64,000 nt of DNA from NCBI GenBank assembly GCA_017889585.1, contig JAGFZX010000001.1, positions 1 to 64,000 of the forward strand. The letters run 5' to 3'. The notes under the pieces are model-generated. The model had not been told where the DNA came from. It ran no database searches and worked only from the letters and a program-made list of their open reading frames with translations. The DNA comes from Bacillota bacterium. Lineage in GTDB: Bacteria > Bacillota > Negativicutes > DSM-13327. This document shows, in pieces, positions 53,251 through 61,981 of this stretch. The position numbers and the translations under genes were made by a program. Position 1 is the first letter of the stretch, and each line of letters opens with the position of its first letter.

Positions 53251-54076
53251 ATGACACATAAGCATCGCAACAAACAAATTCAGCGTGTTAAGAAAAAATA
53301 TAAAAATCTTGCCGGTATTGTCGCCGCAGCAACAATACTGTCAACTACCATGCTGCCAGGTCTCCCCACTTCAATAGCTCATGCTTCTGCCAGTTCAAAT
53401 ACTAGTAATATGTCAGCTACCACTTCCCAACAAGTTGCAAAAACAAGCGATTCAGGCATTCAAATCAATTTTAATTCTAAAGTCTTACCAACTAATGAAC
53501 TCAAAGCTCAAAATCAGAATCCTCGAACAACTACAGAAACAAAGCAAGAAAACAAGGCATCACGACCAAGTTCTGATGTGGGCAAAGCTCCAGTTACTAC
53601 CCCAAAAACAACTGAGCAAGCTAAGCCTAACGTCCAACCAGATCCTAATATAGGAAAAGCTCCAACTACTATCCCAAAAACAACTGCTCAGGCCAATCCT
53701 AACGTCCAGCCAGATCCCAATATAGGCAAAGCTCCAGTTACTACACCAAAACCAATTGAGCAGGCAAATCCTAACGCTCAACCAGATCCGAATGTAGGCA
53801 AAGCCCCAGTTACTACACCAAAACCAATTGAGCAGGCAAATCCTAACGCTCAACCAGATCCGAATATAGGCAAAGCTCCAGTTACTACACCAAAACCAAT
53901 TGAGGGTATATATCCAGTATCCTGATGGCCATGGCGAGTATGCAATAGCAGAAGATACAGGTGGTGCCATTAAAGGCAATCGTGTGGATATTGCAAAATG
54001 GACGGTAAACGAAGCTAAGGACTTTGGCATTCAAAACGTAAAAGTATTTGTTGTAAGTACCCCGGAAAAAGTATAA
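53251..54076 (+). pseudogene. Broken secreted protein with 24-residue repeats and half a 3D domain
   Basis: The first frame (to 53925) has a basic start, a membrane or signal helix (GIVAAATILSTTMLPGLP), a low-complexity part and 4.6 tandem repeats of 24 residues (GKAPVTTPKPIEQANPNA and similar), then stops after EGIYPVS. Shifted by one base, the frame continues to 54076 with GEYAIAEDTGGAIKGNRVDI, the second half of a 3D (MltA-like, peptidoglycan lytic) domain with its catalytic DTGGAIKG segment. The first half of that domain is absent. So an internal deletion and a frameshift have broken it. AAAGGAGG precedes the ATG. It is divergent from the ECF sigma factor. Confidence 0.72.
53578..53907 (+). 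repeat. 72-bp tandem repeats, 4.6 copies
   Basis: Units at 53578, 53650, 53722, 53794 and a partial one at 53866. Units 3 and 4 are almost identical, units 1 and 2 more diverged, which fits recent copy-number change. Each unit encodes 24 Pro/Asn/Thr-rich residues, typical of a wall-spanning linker. Confidence 0.9.
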
Positions 54077-54112
54077 ATAGATATAGCGTACGTTAGATCT
54101 ACTTTTGAATCA

Positions 54113-54191
54113 TATAAAGAAAACTTGGCTTCCGCCAAGCCTTAGTTGCCCTTAATTGGAATCAGAAAGTATAACACTTTCTGATTCCGCT
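54113..54191. repeat. Dispersed repeat family A, copy 3
   Basis: Two hairpins, CTTGGCTTCCGCCAAG and GGAATCAGAAAGT..ACTTTCTGATTCC, joined by CCTTAGTTGCCCTTAATT. It is closest to copy 1. Confidence 0.78.
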
Positions 54192-54240
54192 AAAAATGAC
54201 AACCCCATGGCATAAGATCGCCACAGGGTTGTCATTTTTC
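54192..54240. terminator. Terminator of the VOC protein gene
   Basis: AAAAATGACAACCC pairs with GGGTTGTCATTTTT around a 20-nt loop. It can serve both strands. Confidence 0.8.
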
Positions 54241-54242
54241 TA

Positions 54243-54650
54243 TCACTTTTTATACGCATCATAAACTTTCTGATACTCTGGTTCTGGTAAAGTTGATGTA
54301 TAAATATAAAGATGAACACCATTGGGGTCATCAACGACAAAGCTTCTCTCGCCCCAAGGTTTATTTTGCACTTCTTGATAAATGTGTACGCCTTCTGTTT
54401 TTAAACGTTCATATTCAGCATCTACATCATCTACTTCGAATGAGATGATCAAACCCTTCCCATTAAAGAATTCACCCTCTTCTCGCTGAGGTAAGGTAAA
54501 ACTTATACCATTCGGCATGTCCCGTGAAATTAATTCTATATACCAGTCACTTTCATAAACCAGTCGAAAATTAAAATGCTGCATATAAAACCCTTTCGAC
54601 TCTTGTAGCTTATTCGTACTAATGGTTGTATCAACCCGCTTTATTTTCAT
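54243..54650 (-). CDS. VOC-family (glyoxalase/bleomycin-resistance-like) protein
   Basis: A 135-residue single-domain protein with the paired beta-alpha-beta-beta-beta pattern: KRVDTTISTNKLQESKGFYM at the start, GLIISFEVDDVDAEYERLK in the middle and RSFVVDDPNGVHLYIY near the end, where the Glu metal ligand of true glyoxalase is not obvious. GGAGGAGAGG lies before the ATG at 54650. Substrate and reaction are unknown. Confidence 0.83.
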   Translation of the reverse strand: MKIKRVDTTISTNKLQESKGFYMQHFNFRLVYESDWYIELISRDMPNGISFTLPQREEGEFFNGKGLIISFEVDDVDAEYERLKTEGVHIYQEVQNKPWGERSFVVDDPNGVHLYIYTSTLPEPEYQKVYDAYKK

Positions 54651-54931
54651 AAAAATCCTCTCCTCCAAAATAAATTAATATAGGTCATCCCAAAATAGTT
54701 CACAATCGTTATACAAAAATAAGAACTATATGTATTAAATTATATTACTTATTCAAGGTTTTATACAAAAACCCGCTCAAAAATATAAATCAGTCCTGAG
54801 TTATTGAAAACCACTATGACTTATAAAGCATTGATTTCATGTTCCATACATCCATTTTATCAGATTATTCAAGCATTCACAATTGCATTTCAAAATATCA
54901 GAACCCCTCTTGACTACTTGACCTCTACTGT

Positions 54932-55819
54932 TCACCCCTTCTGACGGGTCAAATACATCCCCCCAAAAATCACCACCGCACCAAAAAACTGTAACCAACC
55001 AAAGCTTTCTCCTAAAAAAATATAGCCTGTAGCCACAGCAAAAATTGGCGACAAATTATTATAAAGAGCTGTTCTGGTACTACCTATTTTGCCAATTGCC
55101 CACATCCATAAAAAATTCCCCACACAAATGGCAAAAACCCCCGAATACAACACACTAAACCAAGCAGTCAGTGGAACATCCGTCCATTCAATTAACATCA
55201 TACTGGGAATAGCTACTGGAATAAACAGCACTGTAGCAATCGTCACCATATATGCGGTAACCTGATAGGTGGAATATTTATTTAAAAGGGGTTTGGAAAA
55301 GACCGAATAATAACCATAGGCAAATTGGGCAATGAGCATCATAAATGCACCCAAAAGATGGTTGCCACTAGTGCTGAATTCTTTTCCTGAACCAACCACA
55401 ATTAAGATAACCCCGAATAATGACATCCCTATACCTAAAACCATGGTTGTACTGATATCTTCGATTTTAAATAATTTATTAATAATAGCAACACTAGCAG
55501 GTACAAGAGCTAACAACAGTGACGAATTGCCTGCTGTCGTATTTTGCACCCCGAAGGTAAAGGTCAGCTGAAAAACAAAGAAGCCAGCAGCACCGATCAA
55601 TAATATAAGCTTTATATCTTGCCGCTCAAAAGGTTTATCGGTTTTAGACATCCAAAGTATCAACCAGGAAAATAATAAGGCAATCAACATTCTTACCGCA
55701 TTGTAAGGCATGGGCGGCAAATAGAGTAGTCCAACTTTCATAATAGTAGGGTTAATACCCCAAATAAAACTTACCAGGAGCAAAATCCCTTCAATAAATA
55801 ATAAGGGCCCAGATCTCAT
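54932..55819 (-). CDS. EamA/DMT-family transporter
   Basis: A 295-residue membrane protein with ten predicted helices in two EamA repeats (GINPTIMKVGLLYLPPMP near residue 23, and QFAYGYYSVFSKPLLNKY in the second half, ending in LGESFGWLQFFGAVVIFGG). Members export amino acids or other metabolites; the substrate is not readable. GGAGG is eight bases before the ATG. It is monocistronic. Confidence 0.88.
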   Translation of the reverse strand: MRSGPLLFIEGILLLVSFIWGINPTIMKVGLLYLPPMPYNAVRMLIALLFSWLILWMSKTDKPFERQDIKLILLIGAAGFFVFQLTFTFGVQNTTAGNSSLLLALVPASVAIINKLFKIEDISTTMVLGIGMSLFGVILIVVGSGKEFSTSGNHLLGAFMMLIAQFAYGYYSVFSKPLLNKYSTYQVTAYMVTIATVLFIPVAIPSMMLIEWTDVPLTAWFSVLYSGVFAICVGNFLWMWAIGKIGSTRTALYNNLSPIFAVATGYIFLGESFGWLQFFGAVVIFGGMYLTRQKG

Positions 55820-56029
55820 CTAATAAACCTCCACTACTATCTATATATACTAAACTAAAGATCATTAATAGTAATCGTCGAGGATATCCTATATTCTACT
55901 CTTTACCGTACATGCCCATAATTCCTGCAAAAGCAGAATATATTATTGTTTTTTAAGATAAGAATTGGTTTGTGCCAAGCCCTCAGACGCAAGAAAGATA
56001 TTCAGTTGCAACGCATCGAATAAAGCCCA

Positions 56030-57133
56030 TCACATCGTTGCTGAAGTAACGCGTTCCTGCCTTTGCTTCAAAGTGCCGGGACCATCCTCGGCAACAGCTA
56101 CCTCAGCTTCTCCAAAAGTTTTCATATCATTGATAACATGTAAGGAAGCATTAATCAATGACATTCCTAGCGCCCCTCCAGTTCCTTCTCCCAAATGCAT
56201 ATCAAGATGCAAGTAGCCAGGCACATTGATCAAATCCAGAGCCACTTTATGTGCTGGTTCTACATCAAAATGTGATGCCACTAGATATTCTTTCACCTGG
56301 GGAGCCATTTTCACTGCAATCAGTGCCGCCGCGCTGGTAGCAAGACCATCCAGGACCACTGCCGCACCACCTGCTGCTGCGCCTAAGATAACGCCTACCA
56401 AACCAGCAATCTCTAGTCCTCCGAGTTTGCTTAACACATCAAGAGCATCCCTTGGGTCTGGTTGATTAACAGCTAAGGCAGTTTCGAGCAAGTGGATTTC
56501 CTGATTAAGAAGTGACTGGGATATTCCTTTGCCCAGTCCCAAAAGTTCAGCTACTTTTCCTCCACTATAACAAGCAATAATCCCTGTACTTGAAATCGTA
56601 TTACCAATACCCATGGCACCTAGTCCCACAATTCGGCACCCTTTGCTCACCTCTGCCTGTGCTATTTTGATCCCTACTGCAATCCCTCTTATCCCTTCCT
56701 CTCTTGTCATTGCTGGCTCTTGGGTAATATTTTTTGTTCCGTAGGCAATTTTCTCGTAGTACAATTGGGGAAATTCAGGCAAATCTGTAGCGATTCCAAT
56801 ATCTACTAAGACAAGCTGAGCAGCAACATGATCAGCAAATACATTAATAGCACTGCCGCCCTGGCACGAATTAACCATCATTTCAGCAGTCACTGTTTGG
56901 GGATTTAGGCTTACTCCTGTAGCAGCCACTCCATGATCCCCTGCCATGACAACAATACTCTTTTTGAGCATTTGAGGCCGATGATTACCAGTAATTCCTG
57001 CCATTTGACGAGCGATATGCTCAAAAGAATGTAAGCTATCAAGTGGTTTCGTCAAATTTTCAAGTCTGAGCTGACATTTCTCCATTGCTTCTACATTCAA
57101 TGGTTTTATCAATGAAATTATATTTTCAAACAT
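56030..57133 (-). CDS. CobT homologue, second of a tandem pair (ArsB-like)
   Basis: A 367-residue nicotinate-mononucleotide:lower-ligand-base phosphoribosyltransferase homologue. It shows the CobT marks VVMAGDHGVAATG, VLVDIGIATDLP, GLGAMGIGNTISS and the catalytic-Glu segment HLGEGTGGALGMS at the end. A second CobT homologue lies 22 bp upstream on the same strand. Tandem homologues of this kind in Sporomusa (ArsA and ArsB) form a complex that attaches phenol or p-cresol instead of a benzimidazole to make phenolyl cobamides. That reading is inference from arrangement and taxon; a plain CobT duplicate is the alternative. Confidence 0.82.
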   Translation of the reverse strand: MFENIISLIKPLNVEAMEKCQLRLENLTKPLDSLHSFEHIARQMAGITGNHRPQMLKKSIVVMAGDHGVAATGVSLNPQTVTAEMMVNSCQGGSAINVFADHVAAQLVLVDIGIATDLPEFPQLYYEKIAYGTKNITQEPAMTREEGIRGIAVGIKIAQAEVSKGCRIVGLGAMGIGNTISSTGIIACYSGGKVAELLGLGKGISQSLLNQEIHLLETALAVNQPDPRDALDVLSKLGGLEIAGLVGVILGAAAGGAAVVLDGLATSAAALIAVKMAPQVKEYLVASHFDVEPAHKVALDLINVPGYLHLDMHLGEGTGGALGMSLINASLHVINDMKTFGEAEVAVAEDGPGTLKQRQERVTSATM

Positions 57134-57155
57134 GTACCTGTCCTCCCATCATTGT

Positions 57156-58223
57156 TTATCCTGCTATATCTATTTCGAAAGGTTGGTCTTTTTTCAAAGT
57201 CCCAATATGATCTAGCATCTTAGTAGATACTGTTAACATATCCATAACCATAGATGCACCGATAGCTTCCCCTAGACGTACTCCCATGTTTAGACAAGCC
57301 TCTAATTTTAGAAACCGCAAAGCAATAATGTGGGCAGGCTCACCAGATAAGTGAGAGGCAAACATATACTCTTTGCTTATAGGATGGATGGCATTGGCAA
57401 TGAGTGCTGCTGCTGTGGTATTAAGACCATCAATCACCACTCCGCATCTGTTGGCCGCACAGCCAAGAATAACTCCTGCAAGGGCGCCAATTTCAAAACC
57501 GCCAACCTTTGAGAGCACGTCAATGCCATCCTCAGCATTCGGCTGATTTTTTTCTAATCCTCTGCGAACAACATTAATTTTGACTTCCATTCGGCTATCT
57601 GATATCCCTGTTCCCCGTCCTGTAACTTCCTCAGGAGTCAAGCTAGTAAAAGCCGCAACAATAGCGGCACTCGCAGTCGTATTGCCAATTCCCATTTCAC
57701 CAAGGCTAAAGCATGTATATCCTTGTTTTACTTGTTCGTTAACAATTTGGATACCTGTTTCAATCGCCTGTACAGCCTGCTGGCGAGTCATGGCCGGTCC
57801 TTGTGTAAAATCCTCAGTTCCATAAGCAATTTTCCGATGAAGCAGCCCTGGCACATGGGATAAATCACCTGCTATTCCCATATCGACAACTACCATGTCG
57901 GCACCACAAAAATTGGCGAAAGCATTGGCACTCCCCCCTTTAGATATAAGATAATTAGCCGTCATATGTATAGTTGTCTCCACAGGATAAGCACTAATAC
58001 CTAGTCTAGCAACCCCATGATCAGCAGATGTAATCACCATACAATTACGTGGTATTTGGGGCTGTACCTGCCCGACTATTCCTGCATACTGTCGTACCAT
58101 ACTTTCTAACCGGCCAAGACTTCCTTTGGGCTGTATTAGACTATCTAACCTTGTTTGAACCGCCTCCATGACATCCTTATCTAGTTCACTAATTTTGAGC
58201 AATGTTTCTTGCAATAAACTCAT
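57156..58223 (-). CDS. CobT homologue, first of a tandem pair (ArsA-like)
   Basis: A 355-residue CobT-family protein: VITSADHGVARLG, VVVDMGIAGDLS, SLGEMGIGNTTASAA, and RLGEAIGASMVMD at the place of the catalytic Glu. It differs from its downstream partner (GASM against GGAL), so the two are diverged paralogues, not a recent duplication. A cobalamin riboswitch with a terminator precedes it, so B12 controls the pair. With the second gene it would activate the lower-ligand base of the cobamide. Confidence 0.83.
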   Translation of the reverse strand: MSLLQETLLKISELDKDVMEAVQTRLDSLIQPKGSLGRLESMVRQYAGIVGQVQPQIPRNCMVITSADHGVARLGISAYPVETTIHMTANYLISKGGSANAFANFCGADMVVVDMGIAGDLSHVPGLLHRKIAYGTEDFTQGPAMTRQQAVQAIETGIQIVNEQVKQGYTCFSLGEMGIGNTTASAAIVAAFTSLTPEEVTGRGTGISDSRMEVKINVVRRGLEKNQPNAEDGIDVLSKVGGFEIGALAGVILGCAANRCGVVIDGLNTTAAALIANAIHPISKEYMFASHLSGEPAHIIALRFLKLEACLNMGVRLGEAIGASMVMDMLTVSTKMLDHIGTLKKDQPFEIDIAG

Positions 58224-58314
58224 AGTAATCCCCCATTATCTTAAAATAAAAGTTACTTAAATATCAGCCTAAGCGCTAGGTTCATGTTATTCTAAGCGTA
58301 GGTTAAGTAACACC

Positions 58315-58348
58315 AGGTCGCGTTAATAACATGGGCCCAACGCGACCT
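58315..58348 (-). promoter_or_regulatory. Hairpin between riboswitch terminator and the CobT pair
   Basis: AGGTCGCGTT pairs with AACGCGACCT around a 14-nt loop. It has no T-run. It may form part of the leader structure or act as a translation-level element. Confidence 0.5.
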
Positions 58349-58377
58349 ATCGAGAATATTATGCCCTTAGATTGCAT

Positions 58378-58424
58378 AAAAAGAAGGTTCTTTGGGACAA
58401 TCAATCCCAAAAAACCTTCTTTTC
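58378..58424 (-). terminator. Terminator of the cobalamin riboswitch
   Basis: On the minus strand GAAAAGAAGGTT..TGGGA pairs with TCCCA..AACCTTCTTTT, followed by T-rich sequence. It lies directly 3' of the aptamer and before the CobT pair. Confidence 0.8.
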
Positions 58425-58440
58425 CATGAAGATTATTAAA

Positions 58441-58615
58441 CGGCGTAAAGGCAGGTCTCCTGGCTCCTGAATCAACGACGAATTACACCTTCCCCTTAAT
58501 GAGTGGTTTTGTAATGTCTCTTCAGTACAGTGGCGGGCCCGCGCTTATGCATGTTGTTCCCATGCTCAGACTTCCCTATTATCCCCAATGAATTGGTGGC
58601 ACCTTAACCGTATCG
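58441..58615 (-). ncRNA. Cobalamin riboswitch
   Basis: Read on the minus strand it has the conserved blocks in order: GGTTAAGGTGCCACC, GGGAAGTCTGAGC, GCGGGCCCGCCACTGTA (the B12-box core), GGGGAAGG and GATTCAGGAGCCAGGAGACC. A terminator follows, so binding of cobalamin should stop transcription of the tandem CobT genes. Confidence 0.93.
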
Positions 58616-58737
58616 TATTCAATTGCTGTCATTATATCAGTCAACAATATCGTCGTCAAGACAGTAACTTTTATTTTTGCGTTTAACTAATTTTATTGAT
58701 ATTGAAATTAGCTATACATTCTAGAAATCTATTTAAA

Positions 58738-58771
58738 GCATCACCACTCCTGCAAACAAGAGTGGTGATGC
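58738..58771. terminator. Terminator next to the Omp85 gene
   Basis: GCATCACCACTC-(10)-GAGTGGTGATGC, a 12-bp perfect stem. A stronger T-run is on the plus strand, but it directly follows the minus-strand Omp85 stop. Confidence 0.72.
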
Positions 58772-58777
58772 TTGTTT

Positions 58778-60550
58778 TTAAAATTGAGTACCAAAACTGA
58801 AATGGAATCTACCGCCTTCGTTACCATATCCATAATCAAGACGTATGGGGCCAAGGGGTGTATCAACACGCAGGCCAGTTCCAATACTGAACTTTAGATT
58901 GTTCAATTTGTAATTCCCATCCCAGGCATTACCAGCATCAGTAAAAATAACACCTTGAATTTTTTTCGCGACTGGATAGCGATATTCAACAGAAGCGGTA
59001 AACATCTTATCACCTTTAAATTCATTATCTTCATAGCCACGCAGTGTGTCACTACCGCCTGCAACAAACTTGCTGGCGTCTGGTACATTCCCTACAGCAG
59101 AACCAGCTGTTACTCGAAAAGCCAGGGTTTGTTTATTTCCTACTTTAACGTATTGGCGTCCATCAAAAATGTATTTATTGAAATCGAATTGACCGCCAAG
59201 GGCTTTACCAGCAAATTCACTGGTGAGAGAAATACGCTTGCCTTCTGTCGCGTCAAACACATTGTCACGAGTATCATATACTTTCGCTAGAGTCACGCTA
59301 TGTACTTCACCAAAATTTTCTTGGAGATATGTGGAGTTATATTTTTCATTGTAGGTCGTATCACCAATCGCAGCTGAATAGTCCACTGGTCCCGAATAGT
59401 ATTCCAGATAACTGTCTTTTCGCTTAGTAAAGGTAATAGAATTTCTTATGTACTCACCCTGTGGACGTCCGATAGAAATATTAAAGCCCCGGGACCTTCG
59501 ATAATAAGTCGAACGAAGGGTTGTGTTATCACCATTAAGGCCATAATCACTCAAGGTATTGACTGAGTTAAAATAATTCACACTTAATGACGTTTGCTTG
59601 TCATCTATCTGGGGATTAGTAAAGCTCAAATCCCAACCTGTACCAGCTATACTGGAGTAACCGTGCTGGAAGCTTACATTAACCTTATTACCAGATCCAT
59701 TAAAATTGCTATCGCCAACTCCGAAGATCGCTGCCATTCCATCGCTTTTACTATAGCCTCCACCAATCGTAAATGTCCCTGTTTTCTGTTCGTTAACATC
59801 AATCTCAACTGCAACGGCATTGGGCTCTCTACCAGGATTTAGTTTGATGTTTACATCTTCAAAGAAGCCCAGGTTATTTATTTTCTGCAGACTCCGCTTA
59901 GCATCCTTAGCGTTAAAAGGCTCATCCTTTTTTAATTTTATTTCACGAGTAATGATCTTGGTCTTTGTCTTTTCATTCCCCTTAACAATAATCCCCTCAA
60001 CCATACCCTCATTAATGAAAATGGTCACTATTCCCTCTTGATCCATTGTTATATTACTTACCTTTGTTAAGATATATCCTTGATCGTGATAATATTGCTC
60101 AATGGCCCGTGATTTATTATTTAGTATTGTATTATCTATGAGATTACCTTTCATCTCTGCAACTAAGCTTTGCAGTTTTTCGACAGAAACCTTTGTACTG
60201 CCATTAAAGATAATATCTTTTACTGCTGTTTTCTCTGTTACAGAATAAATCACCTTAATACCTTCTGGCACTTCAACAAATTTGGCTTGTACATCATAAA
60301 AGTTACCCAGTGCGTAAATAGCTTGCATATCTTGCTTGATTGCTTCATCGTTAAATGTATCCCCTATTTTAAGCTTAACTGCTGCAATGATACTGCTTTC
60401 TGTCATATTTTTATTGTCACTAATGCTAATATCAGCAATTGTTTTACCTGTAAAATCTGCAGCATAAACTAAATTGCCAGCACCAAGTAGACCATTTATA
60501 ATAAAGATAGCCCCAATTACTAAATGCCCAATACATCTTCTCGTCTTCAT
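58778..60550 (-). CDS. Omp85-family outer-membrane protein (BamA/TamA-like)
   Basis: A 590-residue precursor. A signal peptide (about residues 1-31, ending VYAADF) is followed by three POTRA-like domains (to about 260), then a 16-strand-type beta barrel. The barrel holds the L6 motif region GGSDTLRGYEDNEFKG and ends FHFSFGTQF, with the terminal Phe that outer-membrane proteins need. BamA has five POTRA domains and about 800 residues in proteobacteria; the shorter form suits Negativicutes BamA/TamA homologues or a two-partner-like Omp85. It proves an outer membrane in a Firmicute-like genome. No lipid A genes are adjacent. Confidence 0.87.
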   Translation of the reverse strand: MKTRRCIGHLVIGAIFIINGLLGAGNLVYAADFTGKTIADISISDNKNMTESSIIAAVKLKIGDTFNDEAIKQDMQAIYALGNFYDVQAKFVEVPEGIKVIYSVTEKTAVKDIIFNGSTKVSVEKLQSLVAEMKGNLIDNTILNNKSRAIEQYYHDQGYILTKVSNITMDQEGIVTIFINEGMVEGIIVKGNEKTKTKIITREIKLKKDEPFNAKDAKRSLQKINNLGFFEDVNIKLNPGREPNAVAVEIDVNEQKTGTFTIGGGYSKSDGMAAIFGVGDSNFNGSGNKVNVSFQHGYSSIAGTGWDLSFTNPQIDDKQTSLSVNYFNSVNTLSDYGLNGDNTTLRSTYYRRSRGFNISIGRPQGEYIRNSITFTKRKDSYLEYYSGPVDYSAAIGDTTYNEKYNSTYLQENFGEVHSVTLAKVYDTRDNVFDATEGKRISLTSEFAGKALGGQFDFNKYIFDGRQYVKVGNKQTLAFRVTAGSAVGNVPDASKFVAGGSDTLRGYEDNEFKGDKMFTASVEYRYPVAKKIQGVIFTDAGNAWDGNYKLNNLKFSIGTGLRVDTPLGPIRLDYGYGNEGGRFHFSFGTQF

Positions 60551-60744
60551 TTATTCGCTCCTCGCTTATTAATAACGATCTTCGCCTGCTACTGGAGAAT
60601 CTCCGCACGGATAGCCAACGTGTATTTCTCATAATCCTTAAGAAGTAAATGCCACATATGTATTTTCATGCAATGCTTATAATAAACTAACCAATCATAT
60701 CCTGATGTCCACATGGAAAAGACTATGAATATTATGCATGGCAA

Positions 60745-60850
60745 TAGCCAGAAATGGGATATATAGCTCTATTGCTTACATAGGCAGTAAGTAAGGCCTT
60801 ATATTCCCTTTCTGGCAGACCAACAATATAATTGTAATTTCTTTAATGTA
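60745..60850 (-). repeat. Structured dispersed element, family C, copy 2
   Basis: On the minus strand it reads ATTGTTGGTCTGCCAGAAAG, with arms near 60747-60765 and 60797-60818 that pair. It starts a few bases after the stop of the secreted duplicated-domain protein gene, the same placement as copy 1 after panB. The remaining gap to 60551 shows no other feature. Confidence 0.6.
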
Positions 60851-60864
60851 ATTTATATATCATC

Positions 60865-61638
60865 TCATCTTTGAGGTTCAGCATGATGTTCCATCATTTT
60901 TTTATCCACCATCTCCTGAGCTTTCTCCGCCGCATGAGCTTTCATTTCATTAGCTTGTTCCACAGTAATGCTTTCTGCCAACCTTCTATCAATATGCTCA
61001 TTCATATTTTTAACTACTAAGTCAACTAAATCCTGCCGAGAAACATTATGAGCTGACGCTATTTCTGCCAGTGACTTACCACTCTCTGCTTCCTGTTTAA
61101 AGGTTTGCTCATCAATCTGTAACAGTGTCAACAACTCTTGATGATCTGGTCTATCATGCATAGGCCTGCCATGCATAGGTTTTTCATTGCCACATTCTTT
61201 AGGACCATGCATCTTATCAAACCCCATATGTTGTCCATCAACCATTCTCTGAGCTTGTTCTACAGTACTGGTTTTCATTTCATTGGCTTGATCTGCAGTA
61301 AGGCGCTTTTCGGCCAAACCTTTATCGATATGCTGATTCATATGTTTAACAACTAAGTCAACTACAGCCTGCCGAGAAACGTTATGGGCCGCTGCGATTT
61401 CCGCCAATGACTTACCGCTGTTTTTTTCTTGTTTAAAGGTTTGCTCATCAATCTGTAACAGATCCAACATTTCTTGGTGATTCTCCTTTTCAAACATAGG
61501 CTTTTCATGCCCCATCTGCATATGTTCCATCCCTGCTGGTCTTTGATTTGCCTGCACCATTGTATATGTCCCCATTGTTAAACTTCCCACTGCCAAACCA
61601 AGACCTAGGGTAAGAGCCAATATTGATTTCTTTTTCAT
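60865..61638 (-). CDS. Secreted protein with a duplicated helical domain
   Basis: A 257-residue protein with a signal peptide (about residues 1-30). Two copies of an about 75-residue unit follow (about 55-135 and 165-245), each with LLQIDEQTFKQE, GKSLAEIA.AHNVSRQ and VVK.MN.HID, joined by a His/Met/Pro-rich linker (MHGRPMHDRPDH). The unit looks like a small helix-turn-helix-like fold but is exported. The Met- and His-rich parts could bind metal such as copper. It lies downstream of the two-component genes on the same strand and may be their target. Family not recognised with confidence. Confidence 0.7.
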   Translation of the reverse strand: MKKKSILALTLGLGLAVGSLTMGTYTMVQANQRPAGMEHMQMGHEKPMFEKENHQEMLDLLQIDEQTFKQEKNSGKSLAEIAAAHNVSRQAVVDLVVKHMNQHIDKGLAEKRLTADQANEMKTSTVEQAQRMVDGQHMGFDKMHGPKECGNEKPMHGRPMHDRPDHQELLTLLQIDEQTFKQEAESGKSLAEIASAHNVSRQDLVDLVVKNMNEHIDRRLAESITVEQANEMKAHAAEKAQEMVDKKMMEHHAEPQR

Positions 61639-61720
61639 TGTTAATCACCTTTCCTTGTGTTATTTGCTTACAATGTAATTATGCCATTTTATTCTTAAAA
61701 TTTTCTTAACTCTAAAAAAT

Positions 61721-61978
61721 AGTAAGAAAAAAGTTAGCGCGTCCTTTAGAATAAATCATTAGCTTTTTTTCATAGAATTTCGTCAAATAGCATAGAAATA
61801 ATCGATGTTCATTGCAAATTTGGTAGTTTCTTAATAAATATGACAACGATTGCAAAAATGATAGGGGTCACGAAGGAATTCGAAATTTTTAGCGTGCTAA
61901 ACTTTCTGAATTCTATCGTGACCCCTTATTATAAACTTTCAACGTTCTCTGCGCCTCTGTTGTTCGTAAAACTTATAT
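61721..61978. repeat. Dispersed repeat family B, copy 3, split by another palindrome
   Basis: The left edge (AGAAAAAAGTTAGCGCGTCC) and right edge (CTCTGCGCCTCTGTTGTTCG) match the edges of copies 1 and 2. Instead of the usual palindromic core, about 180 bp of other sequence lie between, including the hairpin at 61863. Confidence 0.6.
61863..61926. repeat. Inverted repeat inside family B copy 3
   Basis: AGGGGTCACGA (61863) pairs with TCGTGACCCCT (61916-61926), and inner blocks GAATTC / GAATTC add to the stem. It could be a separate small palindromic insertion. Confidence 0.62.
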
Positions 61979-61981
61979 CTT

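Noticed and set aside
53578-53907. CRISPR array
   Set aside because: The repeats are contiguous 72-bp coding units without spacers.
53560-54030. Minus-strand reading frame of 156 codons across the tandem repeats
   Set aside because: It is the mirror of the coding repeats, has an odd Trp-rich composition and no ribosome site.
58441-58615. Reading the GC-rich block as a tRNA or RNase P fragment
   Set aside because: All cobalamin-riboswitch blocks are present in order, which explains it fully.
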